From: Ophioderma brevispina
Taxonomy: Eukaryota; Echinodermata; Ophiuroidea; Amphilepidida; Ophiodermatidae
Assembly (NCBI GenBank): GCA_023653785.1
Contig: JAMKCH010005417.1
Coordinates: 62,001 to 126,000 of the forward strand
Direction of reading: 5' to 3'
Length of the DNA stretch: 64,000 nucleotides
Shown here: positions 34,250 to 44,941 of the stretch, one piece after another
Numbering within the stretch: the stretch's first letter is position 1
Layout: every line of letters begins with the position of its first letter
Program-made: the position numbers and the translations under genes
The notes under the pieces: model-generated
Databases searched by the model: none
What the model was told of the DNA's origin: nothing
The model's input: the letters and a program-made list of their open reading frames with translations, nothing else

Positions 34250-35800
34250 AGACACTCCAGATAATGTGAATCACCCATATCAAAGCATCTGACCTTGAAA
34301 TTAACATCAATGGAGTAATGAAGCAGTAACAACAGCTCAACTGTAATAAGGCAGTGGTCTGATGAAAGCGCAAAGTTCCTCCATGACTATGCAGAAGACC
34401 TGGGGCCCATCCTCTACTTCATTTTCCCAAAGTCCTATAACTCCGGTAACTCTTCCATTACGCCTCCTGAAAATATGCGATATTCACAGACTATACAAAA
34501 GGCAGTAAGTCTGCCCAGAAATTACCACCCTGTGAGCCTTACATGCATAGGCTCGAATATGATGGAAGACAAATTATCCTCTCCACACAGCTAAACTCTT
34601 GTTGATCACAATATCATCATTGCCCAACAACACGGCTTCCGTGAGAAATTGTCTTGCGACCCATTACTCCACGACACCGTGACTGGCGAACTTTTGAATC
34701 CGTGATGTTGACGTCTTGCTGCTTGATTTCAACAAAGAAGCCTTTGACAAGGGTCCCCATCACCAGACTCTCCATCAACTTGATTTTCTATGGATCAAGG
34801 GAGGATCACCTTACTAGATTTCAGGTATTGTTTTGTCTCGTCGTGAACCATGTGTCGTAGTCAATGGATCTCACTCGGAGTTGTCACCAGTCAGGAACCT
34901 GACCCTCTTCTGTCTACATAATGACATAGTGAACTGTGTCGATTCCACCCTCTCGGCTTTTTGCATATGAATGCATCCTCTACAGAGAAATTAAGAACTC
35001 AAGTGATCAGATCCAACTACAAACTGATCTTCAAAAGTTTCAAATGGGCCACAAAGGCAAATGTGGCTTTATGCATCCAAATACCATTTTTCTCTCCAAC
35101 TCATAACGCAAGAAAAGGCCACTTAATCACACCTACAGTTGATGGCAAAGTATAGCTAAATCATCTCAAGCATAAGTTACTTGGGAGTACTATCAATGGG
35201 TCACCTGATGGAAAGATCACATACAGAAGATAACAGGCCAGCGCACGAATTAACCCTTGCGTCTTGAGGAGAACCTCCATCCTGCCCCCAATGAAGTTCA
35301 AGACTATCTTACCAGGCTCGGTGGCAGCCCAAGGTAGCGTACCGGCAAGCTGGTGGAACCCTTATGGCACTGGTAGTAATTCAATGAATCTTGTGCAAAC
35401 TGCATGCATCACTTTCGTATTGAACACCTATGAAATCGAACAGCCGCGTACTGAGATGCTCCAGAACCCTCTTCAGTGGGATATCTTGCCACTCGTCTGG
35501 CTGGTTATCCAATGCTCAATGTTTTTAAGATCAAGCATGGTCTAGTTGGTATCCCATTTCCAAACTGTGTTTGTATACCATCAAGACAGACTACAACACC
35601 CTGCTGCTACCAAACAATGCCACCAAGAGTATATTCATACAAGGATTCTTTCTTTGAACGCAGCATTCCCATCTGGAACATGCTTTCCTGTTGTTTCAGC
35701 TCCATCCAGCCCCAGTTTGCGAGTTCTGTGGCTTACCATCCTAATGGATATGCCGCCAACCACACCCATCTTAAAACTCTAGCAGCTTTACCTTGTTGAC
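34250..35800 (+). mobile_element. Non-LTR retrotransposon RT region, decayed
   Basis: Joined by eye across frames, the plus strand retains the order of a LINE reverse transcriptase: a KAVGPDE-like segment near 34350, PRNYHPVSLTC (~34515-34550), QQHGFREK (~34625-34650), a DFNKEAFDK-like segment (~34720-34750), VVNGSHSE (~34855-34880), the catalytic box (34960-34971), KYLG-like (~35175) and a C-terminal TFVLNTYE / PFPNCVCIPSRQT tail (35410-35590). This matches CR1/L2/jockey-like elements in general; I cannot name the clade. Frameshifts and stops occur throughout. The catalytic F-A-D-D box reads Phe-Ala-Tyr-Glu, so it is dead. The 5' part (endonuclease) is not seen. Confidence 0.85.
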
Positions 35801-35924
35801 ATTTTACTTGCACCTTTGTAAAACTTGTGGGCACAATTTATATGCCTGTAAGCGCACACAAATCTCCATTGATAAGCAGTTGATTTGTTAATCTGAGTAT
35901 CTGAACTCAAGACTCCAGAAAGAA

Positions 35925-36375
35925 AAATAATGATATAACCGTAAAGGAATGAAAATTGGGGTGGCCAGAAAGTAAAAAAGAGGTGAAAACAAAGAAAAAC
36001 ATGAGAGAAAGCAAAAGAACAGTCCGTGTAAAGGAAGAAAGATTATGATAAATTTTGCTGATATTATATAGCCTAACTCTTAGCCATGGACTATGCATAC
36101 AACACACACTATACGACATTACTGAGCTAAATGTGAATTAAATGAGCAAAGACGAAATTGCTTGTACATTCAGATGACGGGCCATGGATACGACGAAATT
36201 AATTGATTTTGACGAAAATGTATGGAAAATAAGTATTTTATTGCTCAAATGTGACTATAATTGACCACATACGAAATTGTTTTAAAATCACATTTTCGTT
36301 TTCTTTGGGACGAAAACAACTTCACGAGATATGAAATATATGAAAAATGTTTTAAACTAACTGGGAAACCTATAT
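35925..36375 (+). mobile_element. Half copy of the 48-kb foldback element
   Basis: 36030-36375 (AGATTATGATAAATTTTGCT, CATTCAGATGACGGGCCATG, GAAAAATGTTTTAAACTAAC) matches the right arm of the element at 47742-48773. 35925-36030 is the purine-rich equivalent of part of its centre. No left arm is present, so this is a truncated copy next to the LINE 3' region. Confidence 0.75.
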
Positions 36376-36950
36376 TTAACCCCATGGGACCTTGAACGTC
36401 CATGATGCTTTTGTACTAAAACTACAGATCTAGGGCAAACCATAGGAGAAGCCCGATAAAGTGGTACACTTTTAAATCAGTCGAGCATTTATTATTTTTT
36501 CCCTTGTGCACACTTTTATTTCTAACTTTTTCCACAAAGTTGATTTTTGATCAAACTTTTCCCTGATTTTTGGACAATTTCGTATTATATTCAGACCCAA
36601 AGTTTGTTTCTCTTCGGTATGCAATTTGTTTTGGGTCAATCACACAAATTTTGGACTAATTGGGGAGAGCTCCTTTGGGTTCCTCAAAAGAGTGAATTTT
36701 ACTCTCTTGGAATGGATGTTCACTTTTTTTGAGTTGATTTCATCCCTCTTTTGACAGAAGTTCTCTCTTTTTGGAGTCCATATTACAATGTTAATTTACA
36801 CAGTGTAAATTGATACAAAAGTGTGGTGCTGTTTTTAGTAGGGTGTTCACTTTTTAAACATCGGGCGTCCGTTTATATTACCGTTAGACAAAATTTGAAC
36901 CAAAAGTGTGTACCAATGTTTGATATCCCACGCGTCAAAAATAGTGATTA
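36376..36950. other. Unassigned stretch
   Basis: Includes the palindrome AATTTACACAGTGTAAATT at 36792-36810. No gene recognised. Confidence 0.4.
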
Positions 36951-37175
36951 GAATTTAACTTTTATTTGCACTACGTTTCTAAACACTTTTGTGAAAACCT
37001 GCGTAATACCTAAAACATTTGTAGCTAACACCTGGTTTAAATCTGAATTATGGTTTTAGTATTTGACAACAATTGATTTAGGCATTTGAATGCGAGTGTT
37101 TAAATTTTTACATGTGTAATACCTAAAAAAACTTCTTTGCACCACGTTTCCTAACATATGTGGCAGTATACACAC
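36951..37175. repeat. Dispersed repeat with TTTGCAC-ACGTTTC units
   Basis: Two sub-units beginning TTTGCACTACGTTTCTAAAC (36966) and TTTGCACCACGTTTCCTAAC (37136) surround TAATACCTAAAACATTTGTA. The same layout recurs at 40700-41060. Non-coding. Confidence 0.65.
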
Positions 37176-37465
37176 ATGCATAAACACCATCATATTGCCA
37201 AAAGATAATTTCGACCTACTAACGATGATTTTATTTGGAAATTTTCTGGCACATTTTGTACAAAATGACAGGACGGCTCTAGCAAATATGCCCATGAATC
37301 TAGTTTATCTTGGGAGCCCTTTTTGGTAACCCTCAGGGTCATTCACAAAAGCTATTAATGTTTCTTAAAGAAAAGGCAAATAAGGTCTTCTTTAAAATAA
37401 GAGACACTTGTATCGTTGTTCTTGTAGATGTAGTTTTAAATTGTTTTTTTTCACTCAGTAACCAT

Positions 37466-38290
37466 TTTAACCTATGGGTGTGAAATATGGGCCCCATACT
37501 GACTTCAAGGGCTAACAGATTATAACTTCATTGATTATGTGATTAAAACCTTAGCTCTGAAACTATTCATTTTCAAAAGTAATGCAAGCTTATTTTAGAG
37601 TTAATCGTAAGGCTAATATAAACCAATCATGCAGTCAGAAGGTGAATTAGGTAGTTATCATTGTTTACATATCTATTCTTACACTTTCTTTTAAATATTG
37701 GTGGAAACTTACTCCGGATTGTTTTGTTGTGAAGTTCTCCTTGTTGTCCAGGCTTTGATTTAACTCGTTCTTTTCATTATGGTATTTCTTCTCTTTGGTC
37801 TAAGGGCATTAAATCTATTTGTACTTTAATTAACATAAGGATGTGTGGGATACCCAACATTATCTCCCCAAATCATCATAAATTACTAGTTACAACATCT
37901 TTGAAATCAAAATATGATCGCAATGGTATTCCCACATTTCTAACCAACAAAGGAAACTCAGACGTACGCTGTCCAATTTAACCGTGCATTTTTAATCAAG
38001 AGAATTATGTTCACGTTCTTAATCGTACTCAAAGATCTATTTTATGTAAACTTCGTATTATTGCCCATACTTTATGATCGAAAAGGGTCGTTATGCTTAC
38101 CCTAAATCCCTCCTGAAAACAGGATTTGTACTATATGTGACTTACAGAAACAGAAAATGACTACCATTTCAAATGAAATGTAAAGCTTATACTCTCATCG
38201 TTAAAGAGCTGTTTATCTCATATTAATGATGCTTATAATCCTGATAATTTCTCTGATACTGAATTATTTATTAAAATATGAACTGTCATG
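37466..38290 (+). mobile_element. LINE reverse-transcriptase C-terminal remnant
   Basis: The plus strand, read across frames, begins with a LTYGCEIWAP-like segment (37468-37497). It passes ILGV/ELGRYPL-like positions (~37610-37650), and ends with IEKGRY (38076-38093), then a segment corresponding to the usual RICPLC-zinc-knuckle region and KCKAYT (~38180). This order is characteristic of the C-terminal part of several non-LTR retrotransposon polyproteins. Multiple stops and frameshifts make it non-functional. The upstream RT core is absent. It is followed by AT-rich 3' sequence and then a polypyrimidine tract at 38469. Confidence 0.7.
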
Positions 38291-38468
38291 TGATTTTGAC
38301 AGTTAAAAGTATTATCTATTTTGTTATTCTGCTTTAATATTCGTTCGAATCCTGTTTAATTATTTCATGTCTAATTTGTGCTATTGTTTCATTGATCATA
38401 CTATATGTTGGGTGTCTATCATAAATTTGGCCTTTTGGTCATACTAACTGTAAAACTTGTCTAGCTAT

Positions 38469-38755
38469 ATTTCCCCCTTCTCTCTCTCTCCATCTCCCCT
38501 GCCTCCCCTTTTTCCATCCCCATTTCATTCCCCTCGCTCCATCCCTCCCTCTCTCTCTCCCGCTCTCTCCTCTCTCTCCTCTCTCTCTTTCTCGCTCCCA
38601 CCCCTCCTCCTCCCTCTCTCCCCCTCCTCTCTTTCTCTCCATCCGTCCGTCCTTCGTCCCTCCCTCCCTCCGTCCCTCCCCCTTCCCTCTATCTCTCCTT
38701 CCTCTCCTGTCTCTCTTCTCTGTCTCTCTTTCCCATTTATTTCTTTCTCCCCTTC
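38469..38755. repeat. CT-rich polypyrimidine tract
   Basis: Nearly 290 bp of C/T on the plus strand (CTCTCTCTCC, CCCTCCTCC, CCGTCCGTCC units). It causes long Ser/Pro frames on plus and Arg/Glu/Gly frames on minus, none of them credible. A triplex-prone sequence class. Confidence 0.92.
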
Positions 38756-39170
38756 TAATGCTGTATTCCTGCATTCAGTCAGGTCTGAGTACGATGGTGT
38801 GACTACATTCAAGAGTCTGAACCCGCACAAACAGATGCATACCCATACAATGTAATAGAATAAACATTCCCATATGCAGACAAACCTGTAACATTGCATG
38901 TAACCAAAAATTAATATATTCGTTTAATTTTTTGTACCCTTCCAGAATATCACATGAAAACGGGATACTGAACCATTTTCACATTTAATTTCACGATTAA
39001 AATCTCCATTTTTTGAGCAAGTTTAATTACAGGGAAATTGATCTAAATCATATTTTGCCTTGACGTAAGGTACTCTCTTATTATTGTGGAAATTGTGTAT
39101 GACACATACAAGTATTATACGGCGCCTGTGATTTCCACATTGTGTCTGTTCTGTGTCAACATCATGTACG
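38756..39170. other. Unassigned stretch
   Basis: No gene recognised. Confidence 0.35.
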
Positions 39171-39175
39171 TTAGT

Positions 39176-39410
39176 CATGGCTATTTCGACTATTACTATG
39201 AGCTAGTAAAATCTCAATTCCCGTGGCACAGTTCAGTACCTTCCATTCACCAGTGTATTTAGAAAAAAAAAACCTGGTTTTTTAGTATGATATATGATAC
39301 CCAGATCACACAAGGTCAGTTCATGTCAATGTATGTACAAGTACAACCCACTGAACTGTGTCCATGGTGGATGAGCATATTTTAACTCATAGTGTATAGC
39401 CACAAGAAAA
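39176..39410. mobile_element. Foldback element ~235 bp
   Basis: The left arm (CATGGCTATT ... ACTATGAGCTAGTAAAAT ... CGTGGCACAGTTCAGTACC, 39176-39242) is an inverted diverged copy of the right arm (CACTGAACTGTGTCCATGG ... ATTTTAACTCATAGTGTATA, 39349-39408). No protein coding. Confidence 0.6.
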
Positions 39411-40351
39411 TTCCATATTGAGAATTCTGATTCAACTAGGTTCATACTTTCGAAGGTATAATCAAGCGATTGGCTTCTTTAGGTTCTGATTGGATGGCGA
39501 TACGTATAGAGCCAATCAGTAAGCTTCCGAGTTGTCGCTCTATCGCTTTCAGTCATGGTATGAATGACATCATAGATCTGATTCTGTACCTTATTCATTT
39601 CAACGTTTGAACTGTTGGTTCAAGACTCTTCCTGTTGGCATACTAACTCTTTCAAGGTTAAACCAAAAATCTCAAAATCACTTCTGCTTCTTGTCAATCA
39701 TCTTTTGGTCTTTAGTATTTTTTTTATATTTTGATTTTATTTTTTAAAATTTTCTCTTAATAAACCCACTAATGTGCACAAAGTTAGTAGCATTTTCAAG
39801 GAGTTATTTTGTGATTTTATTGTCACATAAAGTATTTAATGATTACTGGTGAAATATGTTGATAAAATCTTTAAAGCGCCATTAATTTCCATGTTTATAA
39901 TAGGAGTTATCCTGTAAGGCTATACACAAACACTTAGTAGACTGAGAAAGTATGAACATGTCAATCAAAAAAGAAAAGAATGAATAATTCTTCACAATTT
40001 GATTAGAAAAAGTATACTCCAATTGAATTCTTAAACAATATGGTTTTTACATTTGGTTTAACTAAAGCAAGAAAATAGTTTATGAAAAGTGCATTTCTGC
40101 CATGGAACATTTTTCTAATTATCGCTGTATAGACCAAATGAGGTTCTGTTAGTTTTTTGTTTGTTTGTTTGTTTCTCTTAATTTTGAGGGGAAGTTAACT
40201 CTTTCTTTTCGGCTCTTTTTTTATCTTAATCGATGGGTAAATAATGTTGTATCTAACTCAAAGAGTAGCAATTTGTCAAATAACTCAAATTGGTGATAAC
40301 ATTACTAGAAACCAAAAGTTGTTGGTTGTTTTAACAAGCGTTTAACAGTAT
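39411..40351. other. Unassigned stretch
   Basis: No gene recognised. GTTTGTTTGTTTGTTT microsatellite near 40157. Confidence 0.35.
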
Positions 40352-40656
40352 ACAAATACTACATGGTTAGAGGGAAATAGGGCACACTATTTTCCCGAGG
40401 TACTGGCTACGGGTCTATCACCCCGAACCCGAAGGGTGAGGGGTGATAGGCCCGTAGCCAGTACCAAGGGAAAATAGTGTGCCCTATTTCCCGATATAAA
40501 CCATGTAGTATTTGTTTTATTACACCTCACTGTGACTCTGGGGACGAGGTTGTAGGGAAACAGTTCAATCTATTTCCCTAGGAAAATAGTTCGCGTAATA
40601 GGGATCAGCCAATGAAATAGCATGATTATGTTCATGAATATTCATGAGGTGTAATT
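40352..40656. mobile_element. Near-perfect palindrome beside a second TIR unit
   Basis: 40352-40430 and 40440-40515 form an almost perfect inverted repeat of ~75 bp (ACAAATACTACATGGTT ... GGGAAATAGGGCACACTATT ... GGTACTGGCTACGGG), centred on GAACCCGAAGGG. Directly after it, ATTACACCTCA (40520-40530) and TGAGGTGTAAT (40646-40656) bound a second ~137-bp unit that repeats CTATTTCCCTAGGAAAATAG-type sequence. It is a compound foldback; extrusion as a cruciform is possible. Confidence 0.85.
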
Positions 40657-40699
40657 GTTACTGACAAGAATTTCACTGTAAAACACACTGCAAAAACTG

Positions 40700-41060
40700 A
40701 TTATAATTGAAACTTATTTGCACCACGTTATTAACACTTTATCAAAATATGTTTAATACCTTGTAGCTAAATATATTTAAATTCTAAACATGTTTACGTA
40801 TTTGACACTAAGTGTTTAGAAATTTAACATGTTGAATGCCTAAACAATTCTTTGCACCACGTTTCTGAATACTTTTTGCAGTGCAGTTATTAGAAATTAA
40901 ATATCTCTCAAAAACACTATTTACATCATATTTTTAAACATTTTAAATATCTAAATATTTCCCTTATATCTAAACATGTTTACAATCTAAACATTTTTTT
41001 TAAATAATTTGACAGTAGTTGTTAAAGCATTTGATGCCAAGCATCTAGAGAGCGACATAT
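40700..41060. repeat. Dispersed repeat, second locus of the 37-kb family
   Basis: Sub-units start TTTGCACCACGTTATTAACA (40717) and TTTGCACCACGTTTCTGAAT (40851). A more degenerate third (AACACTATTTACATCATATT) follows near 40912. ATTTGACACTAAGTGTTTAG and CTAAACATGTTTA motifs recur. Same order as 36951-37175. Confidence 0.65.
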
Positions 41061-41935
41061 TTAATCCGTTTTCTAAACACTGTTTTTACAGCGTGCACTG
41101 TTAAAACGCTGTAACACCAATCATAATTTGGAATGCAGTGTTAAGCATTGATAGTTGGTTGGTTAACGATAACTAAGATGTTTGATATAAAGAAAATTAA
41201 CAAAGTTGGTTAATACTAACTAACTGCTATGTACCTAATTTACTAATAATTTTAATGACGTAATTTATACACCTTGATAACGTCATACATCTTCGAGTTC
41301 AGTTCGGATAGTGGACATCAGATCTGGTAATGCCGCTGGTCGAGCTATAGCGAAAATGTTTTAGGTGAGCGTAAGTTTTCAATGTTATAGATAAAGTATC
41401 TAAAGGTATTTTAAAAAGCTTCTCCACTGTCTGAGTGTATTTGTTAGAGTGATATTACGATATACATGAATAAATTATTCCCGGAATTATTGAATGAATT
41501 GTCCTGATCTTGTTTTAATTTTGTCTGATTTTCTCTAAGACCGTCGCTTTCTCTAATATCGGTATGTGCATTTTCTCTCACATGTCGCTAAGACATCGAC
41601 AGCCTTAGCGTGCAGGTGCGTGTGTTGTCTACACCTGCAAGACCAACTCGGAAATTGTAATACTATAAACAGAGAATAAAAGTCCTTTATGCGAATTGAA
41701 AACGGGAAAAAGTCACATAGAACTGTTAAAAGCCTGTTAAAGGAATTGATATTAAAAAGAGAAGGAAACGGACATTCTCAGATGAACACAACCGTACTGA
41801 TTTAACGGTCCTTTGCCGTGGAACCTAATTCTTTTCCCATTTGCGGGGTAAATAGTGCAGGGTTCCAAAAGGCCTAATAGTGTCTTTACTATCGTGTCTT
41901 GCATTTAGGCATGTTCTCAACAAGTTAAAAATAAA
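41061..41935. other. Unassigned stretch
   Basis: No gene recognised. GTTAACGATAACTAAGATG-type AT-rich sequence; no long frame. Confidence 0.35.
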
Positions 41936-41939
41936 TAAA

Positions 41940-42130
41940 AAAAAGTGTCCTGGATGAAGGAATGCTCCAAGACATGCTTAAATATGGACATGTCCAAAGT
42001 CATGCTCGAAGACATGCTTAAATATGGACATATCCGCCTGTAAGTCATGTCATGTCGGAAGACACCAAAACTGTTTCAAAAGATGGATACAAAGTACGAG
42101 ACTTTTATAGAGACATGACTAAGCGTCTTG
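41940..42130. repeat. ACATGTC-rich repeat block 1
   Basis: Contains AAGACATGCTTAAATATGGA twice (around 41969 and 42009), CATGTCCAAAGTCATGCTC, GTCATGTCATGTCGGAAGAC and AGAGACATGACTAAGCGTCT. The vocabulary of self-complementary ACATGT words plus AAGAC/GTCTT is shared with blocks at 46.5, 58.0, 59.5-60.0 and 62.2-62.6 kb. Confidence 0.65.
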
Positions 42131-43124
42131 ATTAGTCAGATAAAGTACATACGTCTTGCATGCAGACATGATTTTGCGACTTTAATGGTCTTAAAACCGG
42201 CTTCTAAGGGCGTAGATTATGGGCAAACAATACAAAGGTGCGCATTTCTCTCAAATCGAAAAATACATGCGTCTGAAATTGAAAATGGCAACATTTTTAT
42301 CAAGCAGACGGCAACTTTACGACCAAAACTATACCACCTTTTGCCGCCAATTTCGGCATGTAGCTCTCACTTATTTTTTGTTCTGTTGATATTTTTTAAA
42401 CTGGTGTCAAATTATTGCTCTTGTCATACTGAAGCAGAAAATGAATCTTAATTCTTTGGGTGACATCTCTGTATACAATTTTGAGGTCATTTTGGTGACC
42501 CCTAGCCCATTAGTCCTTGTTACATTTTGCCCACTTATTACACGACCAAATGGCAAACAATAAGGCAAGACGAACAATTTGACACCATGCAGCTTCAACA
42601 AAATCGGAGCAAGGGGTAAGTTTTACCCCAGGGTGATCTTGAGCCATATAGGCTGTACCTGTTTAACTATAAGTCAGAACTTAGACATTTTTATTCCTTA
42701 TAACGAGACCAATGTATTGGTGTTCATTTAAACACAATTTCACTTGCTTTCAAATTTAGGCCCTGTACTAATTTTATCCCCTTATTTTACAACATTCCCC
42801 ACATTTTCCAGAGGTTGGACCAAAATATTATGATTCAGCATAGAAAAACGTCTTCAAACCTTCTTCCGAAATCTTTCGAGAATATGATTCTCATTTTTAA
42901 CCCTACTACATGGGGAATTTAATAAGTTTACTTTGGAAAAATGTAAAAGTTGTTTTTTGGTCGAATTTATTACTGTTTAAATTTGGTTGGATGTATTTCT
43001 CGTGGAGGGTACCGGGTAGACAATTTCACCTCGAGCAAATTGTATTACCCCGTGACGATAATCCCTTGAAAGAAAGCATAATTACTCCGTGGATAGGAAA
43101 CTAGAACTTTGTATAAAGAGAGCT
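42131..43124. other. Unassigned stretch
   Basis: The open frame at 42128-42451 begins in the ACATGTC block and has no recognised domain. No other feature seen. Confidence 0.35.
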
Positions 43125-43470
43125 ATGATAGGCTATGTATTTCTCCGCGGAAAATTAAATTCTTAGTAAAGACAGCTCTCATTGGCTTAAATTTCTCCGC
43201 AGAATGAAATGCTCTGGTGCGTGGTGAGAAGTTTGGGTACATCTGATGGTGATGGCAGCCTTTGATTATCATTTCTCCGCGGAAAAAAACCCCATAATTT
43301 CTCCGTAAACAAATTGTGATTTCTCTTTGGACAATTAGCCAATTATAACTCTTTACAAAGATAGGCTATGCATTTCTCTCCTAAAAATAATCTACGCAGT
43401 CTCAGTAAGGAGTGCTACCATTGGCTTGAATGTTTGAGGAGAAATTAACTTTTCCGGAGAGAAAGTTGTA
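43125..43470. repeat. Diverged direct repeat with TTTCTCCGCGGAAA motifs
   Basis: GATAGGCTATG at 43127 and 43360 starts two related ~80-bp segments, each including a CATTGGCTT-like word. Several TTTCTCCGCGGAAA or TTTCTCCGCAGAA palindromic words lie between. Non-coding. Confidence 0.55.
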
Positions 43471-43724
43471 TATTTCTGATACGACAACTTCCATGAAGTA
43501 TATAATTTGATGAAATCGACATGGATATACTTAAATGCTGATTGAGTGAGAATTTGATATCAGAGGTGGATAAATACCCCCCAACTTATGTTACGGAAAG
43601 ACTACAAAACAAATGCCAAATCAAAAGACCCAATCAAAATGACACGTTGCCATGGATACGGCTTGCGATTCTCCACTTTCATTTTTAGTATAAAATGATA
43701 GCCTTCATCGTGCACGGTGCGACT

Positions 43725-44200
43725 CAGGAACCACCAAAGAAATGAAACCAGTAGACACCAGGAACCAACAAAGAAATGTAACCAGCAGACACCAGGAACC
43801 ACCAAGAAATTGGAACCAGTAGATATCAGGAACCACCAAAGAAAATGGAACCAGGAACAAAAACAATGGAAGAGTAGACACTGGAAACCACCAAAGAAAT
43901 AGAACTAGTAGATACCGGGAACCACTAAGGAAATATAACCCATACACACCAGGAACCACCAAAGAAAATGGAACCAGTAGACACCAGGAACCACCAAAGA
44001 AAATGGAACCAGTAAACACCAGGAACCACCACAGAAATGGGACCAGTAAACGCCAGGAACCACCAAAGAAAGGGAACCAGTAGACACCAGGAACCATAAA
44101 TGAAATGGAAACAGATACACCAGGAACACAAAAGAATGGAACCAGAAGCCAACCAGGAACCACCCAAACAAAAGTACCAACAGTAGACAGCCAAGAGCAA
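43725..44200. repeat. 34-bp minisatellite
   Basis: A unit of CAGGAACCACCAAAGAAATG plus GAACCAGTAGACAC repeats every 34 bp from 43725 (next starts at 43759, 43793, 43827), about a dozen diverged copies. The minus strand is open for 183 codons (44256-43705) with a recurring Trp-Phe-Leu / Val-Pro-Gly-Val-Tyr-Trp pattern. Because the unit is not a multiple of three, the three frames carry the same sequence shifted, so the frame is a by-product of a repeat lacking stops. Confidence 0.93.
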
Positions 44201-44559
44201 GACCACAAACAACATGACACCCCATCAAAGAACTGATCATCCCTAAAGGACTTCAACCAATTTCAGTAGCCCCAGAAAAAAAACTCATGGTCATGGTCTT
44301 TTTAAAAATCATGTCATGGTTCTCAAAAACTCATGTCACAGATCGGGTCAATGGTTGTATGGACAGTAGACGTGTCTCTATTAATGTCGATATCGGCGTT
44401 GACGTTGACGCGGACGTGGCGGAAAAAAAAGTGTGCAACCGGAAACATTGACCAAAGATTATACGGAACATTGTTATGGCCAAACCTAATAGCCAAAAGT
44501 CGAACACAATGGTTCTTTGATCACAAATAGATTTGTTGGCTATAAAAAATGCTATAGCG

Positions 44560-44770
44560 GTTGTAAATCCAGCTTTTTCCATTGGAAAACCTGGTTTCGA
44601 AACAATTTTTCGATTGATAAGCCACGGTTTTTACTTAAAAATTTGGATTCTCGATCGAGAAACCAGATTCACATAAAACCGCCGAGAGCGAACCCCTAAC
44701 GGGAATCGAACCCGGGGCCTCATTGGTGGAAGGCGAGGAAGGCACGCTGCGCCACCCATATAAAACGTCA
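44560..44770 (-). mobile_element. tRNA-derived SINE, second type
   Basis: The minus strand from ~44760 reads GGGTGGCGCAGCGTGCC (A-box region), then CCCCGGGTTCGATTCCCG (T-arm with a 4-bp CGGG/CCCG stem and exact B box GGTTCGATTCC). The anticodon region (CCTCG...TGAGG) leaves an 11-base loop and the acceptor stem does not close, so it is a SINE head and not a tRNA gene. The body downstream on the minus strand (44650-44560) contains GGTTTCTCGATCGAGAATCC, related to sequence at 46395-46507. Confidence 0.75.
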
Positions 44771-44810
44771 ATCCAATATAATATAGTTAAAATATAGTTA
44801 ATATAAAACA

Positions 44811-44941
44811 CGATGAATTTGTTTAAAAAAAAAAAAAAAACGAGCTTCGCATGACACACCGAGATTTTGCCCATGCCGAGATTTCGCACACGCCGAAATT
44901 TCGGTCTGGGCGAAATCTCAGCGTGTGCTAAGCTCATCGTG
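44811..44941. mobile_element. Palindromic element after A-run
   Basis: CACGATGA ... GAGCTT ... GACACACCGAGATTTTGCCC pairs with GGGCGAAATCTCAGCGTGTG ... AAGCTCATCGTG. The centre contains GAGATTTCGCACACGCCGAAA. A run of 16 A lies between the outer and inner stems on the left only. Confidence 0.7.

Noticed and set aside
38439..38899. Long Ser/Pro and Arg/Glu/Gly open frames
   Set aside because: Produced by the polypyrimidine tract; no domain and open on both strands.
44690..44765. A genuine tRNA gene on the minus strand
   Set aside because: The B box and T-arm are good, but the anticodon loop would be 11 bases and the acceptor stem does not pair; better explained as a SINE head.
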